This document shows positions 18,151 to 27,679 of a stretch of DNA of 64,000 bases, one piece after another (within the stretch, counting starts at the first letter, position 1; each line of letters starts with the position of its first letter). Where the stretch lies: assembly GCF_004054195.1 (NCBI RefSeq), contig NZ_SBIW01000002.1:248001-312000 (forward strand), in the 5' to 3' direction. The position numbers and the translations under genes were made by a program. Source of the stretch: Mucilaginibacter gilvus (lineage in GTDB: Bacteria; Bacteroidota; Bacteroidia; Sphingobacteriales; Sphingobacteriaceae). The notes beneath the pieces are model-generated. The model saw nothing but the letters and a program-made list of their open reading frames with translations. It was not told where the DNA came from and made no database searches.

Positions 18151-21111
18151 ATGATCAAAGAAGCCGAAAAAGATCCGCAGAAACATATCATCATCAAAGG
18201 CGCACGGGTGCACAACCTCAAAAATATGGATGTGGCCATCCCCAAAAACAAGCTGGTGGTTATCACCGGCATGTCGGGCTCGGGCAAATCATCGCTCGCC
18301 TTTGATACCCTTTATGCCGAAGGACAGCGCAGGTATGTAGAAAGCCTGAGCAGTTATGCGCGCCAGTTTTTGGGCCGGATGAACAAACCGGATGTAGACT
18401 ATATTAAAGGTATAGCCCCGGCTATAGCCATTGAGCAGAAAGTAATTACCAGTAATCCGCGCTCTACCGTGGGTACCAGTACCGAGATCTATGATTATCT
18501 CAAACTACTGTTCTCGCGCATAGGCAAAACCATATCGCCGGTATCGGGCGGTATAGTAAAAAAGGACAGCGTTACCGATGTGATCAACTTTATTATGGGT
18601 TTGCCTTTGGATACACAGGTAACCATCCTATGCCCACTGCACCCTCATAATAACCGCAGCCTTAAAGAAGAGCTTGCCGTGCTGATGCAAAAGGGGTTTA
18701 TCCGCGTGGAGATAAACGGTGTAATGAACCGTATTGAAGCTTTATTAGAGGATGAAAGTCTGAACGCGAATTTATTGGCAGAAACCATTGACGAAATAGT
18801 GGCCGACGGGCCTAAGGCGAAAGCCAAGACCAAAAAACAAAAGGCAGAGGAAGCTATCCAGGCCGAAATTGACAGCCAGAATGCCGAAAGCCAGGTAACC
18901 GCCCACAACACGCAACTCTCCACTCATCAATTGCCGGTGCGCATCGTTATCGACCGGATCACCAGGAACGACGAGGAAGAAACCGTAAGCCGCCTGGGCG
19001 ACAGTATCCAAACCGCGTTCTTTGAAGGTAAGGGCGATTGCTATGTGCGTTACCGCGAGCCTGAAAGCGATGTAGAGAACGAGCGCTTTTTTTGCGACCG
19101 TTTTGAACTGGACGATATTCGCTTTGAAGAACCCTCTCCAAACTTCTTTAGCTTTAACAACCCTTATGGGGCCTGCAAACGCTGCGAGGGGTATGGTAAG
19201 GTTATTGGTATAGACGAGGACCTCGTTATCCCCGATAAAAGTAAAACCGTATACGAAGGTGCTATTGCCCCCTGGCGCGGTGAAAAAATGCGCGAATGGA
19301 ACGACAAGCTGGTAAAAAGCTCGCTGAAATTCGACTTCCCCATCCATCGCCAATACAACCAGCTTACCGAAGAGCAGCAGCAATTATTATGGACCGGTAA
19401 CCAATATTTCCGCGGACTGAACGAGTTCTTTAAGGAAATGGAGGAGCAAACTTATAAGATACAGTACAGAGTTCTGCTGTCGAGATACCGGGGTAAAACC
19501 ACCTGCCCGGAGTGTAAAGGCAGCCGTTTGCGCAAAGATGCGTCTTATGTTAAGGTAGATGGCAAATCCATTACCGACGTGGTGCTGATGCCTTTGGATA
19601 CCGCGCTGACTTTCTTCAGCAGCTTAAACCTGAGCCCTACCGATGTTAAAATAGGGAAACGCTTATTGTTAGAAATAGTGAACCGCCTTCAGTTTTTAAA
19701 TGATGTAGGGCTGAGTTATTTAACGCTTAACCGCTTGTCAAACACGCTATCCGGCGGAGAGTCGCAGCGTATCAACCTGGCAACCTCGTTGGGGAGTAGC
19801 CTGGTTGGTTCGATTTATGTACTGGATGAGCCAAGCATTGGCTTGCACCCACGTGATACACAACGTTTGGTTGGGGTATTAAAATCTCTGCGCGATGTAG
19901 GAAACACCGTTTTGGTGGTGGAGCACGAGGAAGAGATCATGAAAGCTGCCGACCATATCATCGATATCGGCCCCGAAGCTGGTACGCATGGCGGTAACCT
20001 TATCTTCACCGGCACTTACGAGCAAATTATTGTAGACGATAACAGCCTTACCGGTAAATACCTAAGCGGCCGCGAATCCATCGCTATTCCAGCTCAGCGC
20101 CGTAAATGGAACGATTATATTGAAATAAAAGGCGCGCGCGAAAACAACCTGAATAACGTGGATGCCAAATTCCCGCTGGGGGTACTTACCGTGGTTACGG
20201 GTGTATCCGGCTCGGGTAAAACCAGTTTGGTGAAACGTGTGCTTGCCCCTGCCCTGCAGAAAATATTGGGGAACTATAACGGCGAACAAACCGGCAGCTT
20301 CGACAGCATTGAGGGCGATTACGCCAAAATAGAACAGGTGGAACTGGTGGATCAAAACCCAATTGGCCGCTCATCTCGCTCTAACCCGGTTACCTATGTT
20401 AAAGCATGGGACGAGATTCGCAACCTATATGCAGCCCTACCGGTCGCTAAAGCAGCGGGATTAAAACCATCGGCATTCAGCTTTAATGTAGAGGGTGGCC
20501 GCTGCGATGTTTGCCAGGGCGAAGGCGAGGTGAAGATAGAGATGCAGTTTATGGCCGATATCTTTTTAACCTGCGAAGCCTGCGCCGGTAAACGCTTTAA
20601 ACAGCATATACTGGATGTTACTTACAATGAAAAGAATGTATCTGAGGTGTTGGAGCTCACCATCGACGAAGCTTTGGAGTTCTTCAACAAAGAGCCTAAA
20701 ATATTAGCCAAAATAAAACCATTAGTTGATGTTGGCTTGGGCTATGTGCAATTAGGCCAATCCAGCAATACTTTATCCGGCGGTGAAGCACAGCGTATTA
20801 AGCTGGCGTCTTTCCTGGTGAAGGGTAACAACACGCATAAAACGCTCTTTATTTTTGATGAGCCTACAACCGGGCTGCACTTTGCTGATATTAAAAAGCT
20901 GCTAAAATCATTCGACGCCCTGTTAGACCATGGCAATACCATTATTGTGATTGAACACAATATGGATGTGATAAAATGTGCCGATTGGGTCGTTGATATC
21001 GGTCCCGGAGGTGGTAACCGTGGCGGTAATGTAGTATTTGAAGGCGTTCCGGAGAATCTGATCAAAAAGGCTGATAGTTTTACCGGGGAATTTTTGAAGG
21101 AGAGGTTTTAG
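18151..21111 (+). CDS. uvrA: Excinuclease ABC subunit A
   Basis: A protein of about 986 residues that finds bulky DNA lesions and loads UvrB. Two ATPase modules are visible: Walker [10 protein letters not shown] near the N-terminus and G-V-S-G-S-G-K-T-S in the second half, signatures L-S-G-G-E-S-Q-R-I and L-S-G-G-E-A-Q-R-I, and D-E-P-S-I-G-L-H and D-E-P-T-T-G-L-H. The second zinc site is intact (C-D-V-C and C-E-A-C, 18-19 residues apart). The first zinc module keeps only C-K-R-C. A low-complexity insertion of about 45 residues ([10 protein letters not shown], then H-N-T-Q-L-S-T-H-Q) sits in the UvrB-binding region. I use the ATG at 18151 because the ATG at 18124 is inside a dispersed repeat. 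Confidence 0.96.
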   Translation: MIKEAEKDPQKHIIIKGARVHNLKNMDVAIPKNKLVVITGMSGSGKSSLAFDTLYAEGQRRYVESLSSYARQFLGRMNKPDVDYIKGIAPAIAIEQKVITSNPRSTVGTSTEIYDYLKLLFSRIGKTISPVSGGIVKKDSVTDVINFIMGLPLDTQVTILCPLHPHNNRSLKEELAVLMQKGFIRVEINGVMNRIEALLEDESLNANLLAETIDEIVADGPKAKAKTKKQKAEEAIQAEIDSQNAESQVTAHNTQLSTHQLPVRIVIDRITRNDEEETVSRLGDSIQTAFFEGKGDCYVRYREPESDVENERFFCDRFELDDIRFEEPSPNFFSFNNPYGACKRCEGYGKVIGIDEDLVIPDKSKTVYEGAIAPWRGEKMREWNDKLVKSSLKFDFPIHRQYNQLTEEQQQLLWTGNQYFRGLNEFFKEMEEQTYKIQYRVLLSRYRGKTTCPECKGSRLRKDASYVKVDGKSITDVVLMPLDTALTFFSSLNLSPTDVKIGKRLLLEIVNRLQFLNDVGLSYLTLNRLSNTLSGGESQRINLATSLGSSLVGSIYVLDEPSIGLHPRDTQRLVGVLKSLRDVGNTVLVVEHEEEIMKAADHIIDIGPEAGTHGGNLIFTGTYEQIIVDDNSLTGKYLSGRESIAIPAQRRKWNDYIEIKGARENNLNNVDAKFPLGVLTVVTGVSGSGKTSLVKRVLAPALQKILGNYNGEQTGSFDSIEGDYAKIEQVELVDQNPIGRSSRSNPVTYVKAWDEIRNLYAALPVAKAAGLKPSAFSFNVEGGRCDVCQGEGEVKIEMQFMADIFLTCEACAGKRFKQHILDVTYNEKNVSEVLELTIDEALEFFNKEPKILAKIKPLVDVGLGYVQLGQSSNTLSGGEAQRIKLASFLVKGNNTHKTLFIFDEPTTGLHFADIKKLLKSFDALLDHGNTIIVIEHNMDVIKCADWVVDIGPGGGNRGGNVVFEGVPENLIKKADSFTGEFLKERF

Positions 21112-21120
21112 CCCCCCAGC

Positions 21121-21136
21121 CCACTGAAGGGGAGCA
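21121..21136. repeat. Degenerate CCCC-CTGAAGGGG repeat after uvrA
   Basis: CCCACTGAAGGGGAGC directly follows the uvrA stop codon and a C-run. It is an imperfect member of the GC-rich palindrome family, and lies in the gap between the convergent uvrA and GRDP-like genes. Confidence 0.5.
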
Positions 21137-21177
21137 AAATTTTTGATAGCGATGGGGCAACCTGTCGCTATTTTTGT

Positions 21178-22002
21178 TTAATCACCACCTCCGCCGCATC
21201 CGCTGCAACCCGAGGAAGAGCATCCTGAACAGCCACTTCCGCAACCGCTGTGTACGCCATCGCCGCTGTGCCCGCCGTCGTGGCCTCCATGATGCGACGA
21301 GTCCATATCTCCACCACATCCGGCGGTACTGCAACCGCTGCCGCTGTTATCATTATTGTTCTTCCCTCTATTGGGGTTTGATTTCCATCTACGAACGTCG
21401 ATAGCAACAAGTATTACTGCCCCTACCGCAATTAATGATGCCCAATAATCACCATCCGCCTGGATAAATACTGTGCAGGCAACAACCAGCATCAATAAGG
21501 TAAGCAACGCTACCGATAGCCGCGGCTTTTTAATCACCCAGTTGCGGCTCAGGTTCACCCGCCGAAAGTTGATATCTGAAAAGCGCTCATCGTTATCATG
21601 CCAGATATCCACTGGTGGCGCTATTCCAAATTTATCACGATAAAGCTTTTGCGATGTATTGTAGAACCCATCAAATTTATCCGCTTCTTTTACACCGCCT
21701 TTAGTTGGGTTGTGATGTATCTGTTTGCCGATAGTATCCCTGCACAGATCCACCCAGTACGAGCGGGTAAAGGTTAAATGCAGGTGCCATGCCTGGTCTA
21801 CCGGGTCGGACGGGGTTACGCCCGTGTTGCTGATGCAGCACATAAAAATAAACTTTTTGTACTCGGCTATCACGCGGTGCGAGTACTCCAAACTCCAGCC
21901 GTTCTCCCTGGCCAGCCTGGCAGAAAATTGAAAGCCCGCATCCGGGTCATCAAGCCGGAACGCTTCAATTTTTTGCCATAATGTAATTTCTTCTTTCATC
22001 AT
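21178..22002 (-). CDS. GRDP-like protein with Cys/Gly/His-rich tail
   Basis: A 274-residue protein. Residues about 1-145 contain D-P-V-D-Q-A-W-H-L-H-L, the hallmark of glycine-rich domain-containing (DUF1399/GRDP-like) proteins, where the W-H-x-H motif is thought to bind metal. Two membrane helices follow (about 160-178 and 184-200). The last 60 residues are almost only Gly, Ser, Cys, His, Asp, with C-G-x-G-C-S-G-C units. Similar bacterial proteins pair the W-H-x-H-L domain with a membrane anchor and a Gly/Cys tail; function is unknown. The tail could bind metal or be crosslinked. The gene starts with two Met codons. Confidence 0.75.
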   Translation of the reverse strand: MMKEEITLWQKIEAFRLDDPDAGFQFSARLARENGWSLEYSHRVIAEYKKFIFMCCISNTGVTPSDPVDQAWHLHLTFTRSYWVDLCRDTIGKQIHHNPTKGGVKEADKFDGFYNTSQKLYRDKFGIAPPVDIWHDNDERFSDINFRRVNLSRNWVIKKPRLSVALLTLLMLVVACTVFIQADGDYWASLIAVGAVILVAIDVRRWKSNPNRGKNNNDNSGSGCSTAGCGGDMDSSHHGGHDGGHSGDGVHSGCGSGCSGCSSSGCSGCGGGGD

Positions 22003-22181
22003 TGTTGTATGTATAAATTAGCTAAAGCTAACGAGAAAGAAGATAACTAAAGTGTATTTAGTGTTAAGTAATTATTATTTATTTGGTTGTTAATATTAAC
22101 ACCAACTACATCTCTGGACAAGCAATAAAATGTCGTAAAAAACGCGAACTTATTTAGTCTTAATCATAATCGTCCCGCTCG

Positions 22182-23102
22182 TTACTTTTTCTTATAGGGA
22201 AACGGCAACTTCACCCGTATATCATTATCCTCGCCAGTTTTGTTAGTGTATTTTACTGCTTTCATCACACGCAGGGCTTCTTCATCGCAACCGTACCCCA
22301 GGCTTTTAATTACTTCCACATTTTTAGTGTTACCATCTTTATCTATCGTGAGTTGCACGGTTACAAAGCCGGTAATGTTATTCTCTTTCGCTTTGTCGGG
22401 GTAATTTAATTGGGCATAAATAGCTGCGGTACCGCCTACGGCTTCCACCGGCGATTCATGGCGCTCTTCCTGCACATAATACATACTGGCAGGGTTTGGT
22501 TTTTCGGCGGTTGGCACATGATAATCAATATTCCAGGTTTTAACGTAAAGCGCTAATGGCGGCAAGCCTATCTTTGCCCGGCGGATGTCTACATTTGGCT
22601 CATCCTCTATCGGGTATATTTTAACGCCATCCTTTGTCTCGTGCATTTGCGAGCCATACACCTGTTTTTCGCCCCTCCCCATTTTCACCCTATCGATCAA
22701 TATCGCAAGCGATGTAGCACGAAATTCTCCTTTATTGGCGGCCCCCGTTAATAAAGGCAGATATTTCTCTTGCGCTTCCTGGTCGTTATGCTGTATCACC
22801 ATAAAAGCTACCGACTGGTACTTCTCTCCCACCATGGTTTTACCGGGATAGCCGTATTGGGCAAATATCTTTTCTATTTTAGCCAGGTTGGCCCTATCCG
22901 CGACAGCTTGCTTATCCATGTTAGCCTTATCTAATTCCGGATTGTTCTTGCCGGCTTCCTGCATGGCCTTGCTGCGGTATTGCTGGTCGGATTGGTAAAT
23001 GGTATCTAATTGGGCAATGAGTTTCTTGTTGGTTTGTGCCAGCAGGTTATTTGTAAATAGTAGCACAAAAGCGATAAATGCAAAAAGTTGGTAGAATTTC
23101 AT
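22182..23102 (-). CDS. Secreted DUF6624 - TonB C-terminal domain protein
   Basis: A 306-residue exported protein with a signal peptide at residues 1-22 (ending L-L-A-Q). Residues about 28-165 match the DUF6624 type, with Q-Y-G-Y-P-G, V-I-Q-H-N-D and Y-L-P-L-L segments. Residues about 225-302 form a TonB C-terminal domain (N-I-T-G-F-V-T-V-Q-L-T-I-D-K-D-G, then G-Y-G-C-D-E-E-A-L-R-V). There is no N-terminal membrane anchor or Pro-rich spacer as in true TonB, so it probably does not energise receptors and instead uses the fold for binding. It stands alone upstream of aconitase. Confidence 0.8.
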   Translation of the reverse strand: MKFYQLFAFIAFVLLFTNNLLAQTNKKLIAQLDTIYQSDQQYRSKAMQEAGKNNPELDKANMDKQAVADRANLAKIEKIFAQYGYPGKTMVGEKYQSVAFMVIQHNDQEAQEKYLPLLTGAANKGEFRATSLAILIDRVKMGRGEKQVYGSQMHETKDGVKIYPIEDEPNVDIRRAKIGLPPLALYVKTWNIDYHVPTAEKPNPASMYYVQEERHESPVEAVGGTAAIYAQLNYPDKAKENNITGFVTVQLTIDKDGNTKNVEVIKSLGYGCDEEALRVMKAVKYTNKTGEDNDIRVKLPFPYKKK

Positions 23103-23172
23103 TTATGTAGATAGGTGTGTTTTAGTTTAGATATCTGTGCTTTTTTAAAGTTACAACGAATTCTCAACAAAA

Positions 23173-23196
23173 AAGCCTCCCCAATTGGGAAGGCTT
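23173..23196 (-). terminator. Intrinsic terminator after the aconitase gene
   Basis: The hairpin aagcct/aggctt with an inner CCC-AATT-GGG stem is followed on the minus strand by a run of six T, about 34 bases after the aconitase stop codon. Its core resembles the terminator at 14326. Confidence 0.8.
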
Positions 23197-23229
23197 AAGT
23201 TTTATAAATTCGAAATTGAAAATTCGAAA

Positions 23230-25497
23230 TTAAGAGGCCATTTGCCTGCGGATGATGTTTAGGGCACCGCCTGCTTTAAACCACTCAATTTGTTGTGCAT
23301 TGTAGGTATGGTTAACCTGGAAGCTTTCGCTGGTGCCGTCTGCATGGTGCAATACCACGGTTAACTGGTGGCCCGGAGCGAAGGTGGTTAAACCTACGAT
23401 GTCGAAAGTATCATCTTCCAAAATTTTGTCGTAGTCGTTGCTATCGGCGAAAGTGATACCCAACATGCCTTGTTTCTTCAGATTAGTTTCGTGGATACGG
23501 GCGAATGATTTCACCAATATAACCCGTACACCTAAGTGGCGTGGTTCCATCGCAGCGTGCTCGCGTGATGAGCCTTCGCCGTAGTTCTCGTCGCCTACTA
23601 CTATACTGCCTATACCATTTGCTTTATAATCCCGCTGGGTAGCAGGTACAGGGCCGTATTCGCCTGTAAGTGCATTCTTAACGCTATCAGCATTCAGGTT
23701 AAAATAGTTGATAGCACCGATAAGCATATTGTTTGATATGTTATCAAGGTGGCCGCGGAATTTCAACCACGGGCCAGCCATCGAAATATGATCGGTAGTA
23801 CATTTACCTTTTGCTTTGATCAGCAGCTTTAAGCCTGCAATGTCAGTACCTTCCCATGCAGAGAATGGATCAAGCAATTGCAAACGTGCAGAAGTTGGGC
23901 TAACCTTTACTTCTACCATGCTGCCGTCTTCGGCTGGTGCCTGGTACCCGGCATCTTCTACCGCGTAACCACGTACCGGCATTTCTATACCCAGTGGTTC
24001 ATCCAGCATCACCTGTTCGCCGTCCTTATTAGTTAGGGTATCGGTAAGCGGGTTAAAGGTTAAATCACCGGCAATAACCATGGCGGTTACAATTTCTGGT
24101 GAAGCAACAAACGCGTGTGTGTTTGGGTTACCGTCCTGGCGTTTTGCAAAGTTACGGTTAAACGATGTGATGATAGAGTTTCTGCGTGTAGGATCGTCTG
24201 TATGACGTGCCCATTGACCGATACACGGACCGCAGGCATTTGCCAATACGACGCCGCCCATGATCTCAAAAGTACCTAAGTAACCATCGCGCTCAACAGT
24301 GTAACGTACCAATTCCGACCCCGGAGTGATGGTAAATTCCGCCTTAGTTTGCAGGTTTTTATCAATAGCCTGTTTGGCGATAGAAGCCGAACGGGTAATA
24401 TCCTCGTACGATGAGTTGGTACAAGAACCTATCAAACCAACTTCTAATTCAACCGGCCAGTTGTTCTCGCGAACAGCGGTAGCGAATTTAGAGATAGGCC
24501 ATGCCAGATCCGGTGTGAAAGGGCCGTTAATATGTGGCTCCAGATCTGATAAGTTGATCTCGATAACCTGGTCGAAGTATTCGGTTGGGTTAGCGTAAAC
24601 CTCATCATCACCGGTTAAGTGTTCGGCAACGGCGTTGGCCAGTTCGGCAACTTCTGCACGTGAAGTACCACTTAAATAAGTCGCGATCTTTTCGTCGTAA
24701 CCGAAGATAGAGGTAGTTGCACCAATTTCGGCACCCATGTTACAGATGGTACCTTTACCGGTAGCAGAAAGAGAACGTGCACCTTCGCCAAAATATTCAA
24801 CAATAGCACCGGTACCACCTTTTACGGTAAGGATACCTGCAACTTTTAAAATAACGTCTTTAGCGGAAGCCCAGCCAGATAATTTACCGGTTAACTTAAC
24901 ACCGATGAGTTTAGGGAATTTTAGCTCCCATGGCAAACCTGCCATTACATCGCAGGCATCGGCACCGCCAACACCAATGGCAACCATGCCCAAACCACCT
25001 GCGTTAGGTGTGTGTGAGTCGGTACCTATCATCATACCACCCGGGAAAGCGTAGTTTTCTAACACAACCTGGTGAATGATACCCGCACCGGCTTTCCAGA
25101 AACCGATACCATATTTATCAGATACAGATGAAAGGAAATCGTAAACTTCTTTATTGATATCAACAGCGGTGCTCAGATCTTCAACAGCGCCAACTTTTGC
25201 CTGTATCAAGTGATCGCAATGCACGGTTGATGGTACAGCAACCTGCGGGCGGCCAGCTTGCATAAACTGCAAAAGGGCCATCTGCGCCGTAGCATCCTGC
25301 ATAGCTACGCGGTCTGGTGCAAAATCAACGTAGTCGGTACCGCGTTCAAAAGCTTTTTTAGCATCGCCTTCGGAAAGGTGAGCGTATAATATTTTTTCTG
25401 TAAGAGTAAGATGTTTACCGGTCGCGGTACGTGCAGCCGCAATACGGGTGCTGTAGCGATCATAAACTTTTTTGATCATGTCTAAATCAAAAGCCAT
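23230..25497 (-). CDS. Aconitate hydratase (mitochondrial-type)
   Basis: A 755-residue TCA-cycle enzyme interconverting citrate and isocitrate. Cluster-ligand Cys residues are visible in [10 protein letters not shown] and in A-C-G-P-C-I-G-Q-W. The active-site region H-C-D-H-L-I-Q and the C-terminal swivel domain with [12 protein letters not shown] are present. Length and the [13 protein letters not shown] motif fit the mitochondrial-like aconitase subfamily, not the longer AcnA/IRP1 or AcnB types, so I give no symbol. No other TCA genes are next to it. Confidence 0.97.
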   Translation of the reverse strand: MAFDLDMIKKVYDRYSTRIAAARTATGKHLTLTEKILYAHLSEGDAKKAFERGTDYVDFAPDRVAMQDATAQMALLQFMQAGRPQVAVPSTVHCDHLIQAKVGAVEDLSTAVDINKEVYDFLSSVSDKYGIGFWKAGAGIIHQVVLENYAFPGGMMIGTDSHTPNAGGLGMVAIGVGGADACDVMAGLPWELKFPKLIGVKLTGKLSGWASAKDVILKVAGILTVKGGTGAIVEYFGEGARSLSATGKGTICNMGAEIGATTSIFGYDEKIATYLSGTSRAEVAELANAVAEHLTGDDEVYANPTEYFDQVIEINLSDLEPHINGPFTPDLAWPISKFATAVRENNWPVELEVGLIGSCTNSSYEDITRSASIAKQAIDKNLQTKAEFTITPGSELVRYTVERDGYLGTFEIMGGVVLANACGPCIGQWARHTDDPTRRNSIITSFNRNFAKRQDGNPNTHAFVASPEIVTAMVIAGDLTFNPLTDTLTNKDGEQVMLDEPLGIEMPVRGYAVEDAGYQAPAEDGSMVEVKVSPTSARLQLLDPFSAWEGTDIAGLKLLIKAKGKCTTDHISMAGPWLKFRGHLDNISNNMLIGAINYFNLNADSVKNALTGEYGPVPATQRDYKANGIGSIVVGDENYGEGSSREHAAMEPRHLGVRVILVKSFARIHETNLKKQGMLGITFADSNDYDKILEDDTFDIVGLTTFAPGHQLTVVLHHADGTSESFQVNHTYNAQQIEWFKAGGALNIIRRQMAS

Positions 25498-25836
25498 AAT
25501 GTTTGATTTTTTTAGTGGTAAAACGAGATAACCACGCGTTTCCGCTGGTTAGCGGCGAATTTACAAATTATAAACTTTATTCACAGTCAAGCCATTGTAC
25601 AAATGTTATTTAGATGCGATATAAATAAGAACCCTCATTCATCAATAATATCGGGCTAAATATTAGCAAATAAAAATGACCCGTTCTGAAAAAGTGTAAA
25701 CCCTTCAATTTATTCAAGCAATTGATTATCAATAATTTAATAAGTTAACATATTGAAAAGTGTAAACTTTTGTAAACTTTTTTACAAACCCGCTTGTAAC
25801 AACAAGATGTAATGCAAAGGGTACTCCGTAAAACTT
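25498..25836. other. 339-base intergenic region upstream of aconitase
   Basis: AT-rich DNA that must hold the aconitase promoter. Two copies of AAAGTGTAAAC occur at about 25690 and 25756, the second followed by another GTAAAC-type unit; they may be binding sites or chance. I see no gene or RNA. Confidence 0.4.
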
Positions 25837-26100
25837 TTACTGTTTACTCACCTTAATGATCTTATCATTAGTGCCATTACTTGTAATAATATAAACATCT
25901 CCCTGTGGCGAAATGGCTACGTCGCGCATACGGCCGTAAGTACTTTTGTAAAAGGTATTCACTACCTCCACTTTATCACCGGCAGTGTTTAGTTTAAGTT
26001 GCAACAATTCCGAATCTTTCAGCACGGCAAGCAGCAATGAGTTTTTCCATTGCGGTTTAGCGTCGTTGTTATTAGTAATCGATGCCTTATGGTCTTTTAA
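25837..26100 (-). pseudogene. C-terminal remnant of a glucose/sorbosone dehydrogenase-type protein
   Basis: About 85 codons read like the last blade of a PQQ-dependent sugar dehydrogenase beta-propeller: W-K-N-S-L-L-L-A-V-L-K-D, G-R-M-R-D-V-A-I-S-P-Q-G-D-V-Y-I-I-T, then I-I-K-V-S to the natural stop. The rest of the protein (normally more than 350 residues) is missing. Upstream the frame runs into the 3' end of the esterase gene, where an in-frame stop closes it. The junction at about 26097 looks like a deletion that fused the esterase stop region to the tail of a former neighbour gene. Confidence 0.7.
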
Positions 26101-26918
26101 TTGATCAACCAGGCGTAAAACGTTTTAAAAGATGCTTTCCACTGCGCTTCGTTATGCTTGCCGCCTTTTATAACCAGGGGAGCAGGCACATTTTTTAGTT
26201 TAAACCCTTTTTTAATTAATATCGAATCCATCTTGTTCACATAATCAACTTCATCCTCTTCCTTATCACCGCAGGATAGAAAATACTTTTGTTTGGTGTT
26301 CATCTTTGTGTCTTCTACCAACTTGTAAAGTTGTGGCGCTATCCAAAACGACGGCGAGAAAACACCAGCTGTCCCAAATACATCCGGATATTTTACCGCA
26401 GCGTACATCGAGATCAGCCCTCCCATAGAACTACCTGCTATCGCGGTGTGTTTGGCTTCCTTTTTTGTGCGATATACACTGTCGATATATGGTTTAAGCG
26501 TTTTCACAATAAAATCTGCATAGGCGTCGCCTTCGGGTTTGGCGTACTTACTTTCGTACGCGTTGTATTCGGCCATGCGGTATTTGCCGCTATTATCTAT
26601 CCCAACTATAATTGCTTGTTTATTTACCGGAAAAGTTTTCGCGGTAGAATCTACCAGCCAGCTCCCGGCAAAACTGGTATTGCCGGTAAAGATGTTCTGC
26701 CCGTCGTGCATGTACAAAACCGGATATTTCTTGTTGGAAGTGGCATAGCCTGCCGGCAGATAGATCCTGATGGTGCGCTCTCTGCCCAGTTGCGGCATTT
26801 TTATACTGCTTACAATAATACGCGGGGTATCTGACGCGGTACTACTTTGTGCCCGAACATTTTGGATGGCGAAAACGAAAAACACCCCTAATATCTGTAA
26901 TAATAATTTCCTGTACAT
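26097..26918 (-). CDS. Secreted esterase, alpha/beta hydrolase (esterase D/enterochelin esterase-like)
   Basis: About 273 residues from the ATG at 26918; the frame opens 11 codons earlier, but only this start gives a proper signal peptide (M-Y-R-K-L-L-L-Q-I-L-G-V-F-F). The mature part has the L-Y-M-H-D-G-Q-N oxyanion region, the nucleophile elbow G-S-S-M-G-G (Ser), a late Asp and the His in G-G-K-H-N-E. This matches the esterase D/IroE-like group acting on esters of sugars, siderophores or feruloyl groups. The substrate is not readable. It ends at the junction with the dehydrogenase remnant. Confidence 0.85.
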   Translation of the reverse strand: MYRKLLLQILGVFFVFAIQNVRAQSSTASDTPRIIVSSIKMPQLGRERTIRIYLPAGYATSNKKYPVLYMHDGQNIFTGNTSFAGSWLVDSTAKTFPVNKQAIIVGIDNSGKYRMAEYNAYESKYAKPEGDAYADFIVKTLKPYIDSVYRTKKEAKHTAIAGSSMGGLISMYAAVKYPDVFGTAGVFSPSFWIAPQLYKLVEDTKMNTKQKYFLSCGDKEEDEVDYVNKMDSILIKKGFKLKNVPAPLVIKGGKHNEAQWKASFKTFYAWLIN

Positions 26919-26966
26919 CCCGAAAGGTAGAAAATATCGGCCGTTATACAAATCAAAAGTATTCTT

Positions 26967-27590
26967 TCAGGGCATCAAGGCACCAAATGTATACCCCTGC
27001 TTACTCCAGTACTCCATCGCCCTCGGCAACACATATTGCATCCTGTCGAAGGCTTTTAAACTATCATGAAACACGATAATAGAGCCGGCTTCGGTATGTT
27101 TAATCACCTTTTTAAGGCATGCTTCGGGTTCAAGCGCGGTATCAAAATCGCCGCTCAGCACATCCCACATCATAATTTTCAAATCGGGGCGCGCCTGCTT
27201 CAGCAATTTTATCTGTGCCCTCTTTATCCGCCCATACGGCGGACGGAAGAGACTGGACGCTACTAATTTATCGGCCTGCAAAAAATTATCCAGGTAGGTC
27301 TCATTGCCAGTATCCCATCCTTTTAAATGATTGTAGGTGTGGTTCCCAATGGCGTGCCCGGCGTTTTTTACCTCATTAAATACATCCGGGTGTTTGTCAA
27401 TATTATCGCCGATGCAAAAAAAAGTTGCTTTTGCATTGTACTGTTTTAAAATATTTAACACAAATGGTGTAACAATGGGTATAGGGCCGTCGTCAAAAGT
27501 CAAATAAATACAGCGGGCACCGGGCCCGGCATCCCATATTAGGTTAGGATATAACCATTTAAGGAGCCGGGGAGTTTTTACGAGGTACAT
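26967..27590 (-). CDS. Polysaccharide deacetylase (NodB domain)
   Basis: About 207 residues from the ATG at 27590 (a GTG two codons earlier is possible). All NodB motifs are visible: T-F-D-D-G-P (metal Asp), H-A-I-G-N-H-T-Y-N-H (metal His pair), R-P-P-Y-G-R, W-D and I-V-F-H-D-S. It removes N-acetyl groups from chitin-like or peptidoglycan sugars. There is no clear signal peptide, only a weakly hydrophobic start, so location is uncertain. It lies 48 bases upstream of the esterase on the same strand. Confidence 0.92.
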   Translation of the reverse strand: MYLVKTPRLLKWLYPNLIWDAGPGARCIYLTFDDGPIPIVTPFVLNILKQYNAKATFFCIGDNIDKHPDVFNEVKNAGHAIGNHTYNHLKGWDTGNETYLDNFLQADKLVASSLFRPPYGRIKRAQIKLLKQARPDLKIMMWDVLSGDFDTALEPEACLKKVIKHTEAGSIIVFHDSLKAFDRMQYVLPRAMEYWSKQGYTFGALMP

Positions 27591-27679
27591 GCGCACAAGA
27601 GGTTAGATCTTAACATATTTTAACACAACAAAAAAGGCTTGCAAAGTAATAGCATTACTTATAATTGTATACCAATATT

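Noticed and set aside
18772..19383. 203-codon ORF antisense to uvrA
   Set aside because: Lies fully within a conserved coding region; a shadow frame.
26289..26834. 181-codon ORF antisense to the esterase gene
   Set aside because: Shadow of the esterase reading frame; no motif.
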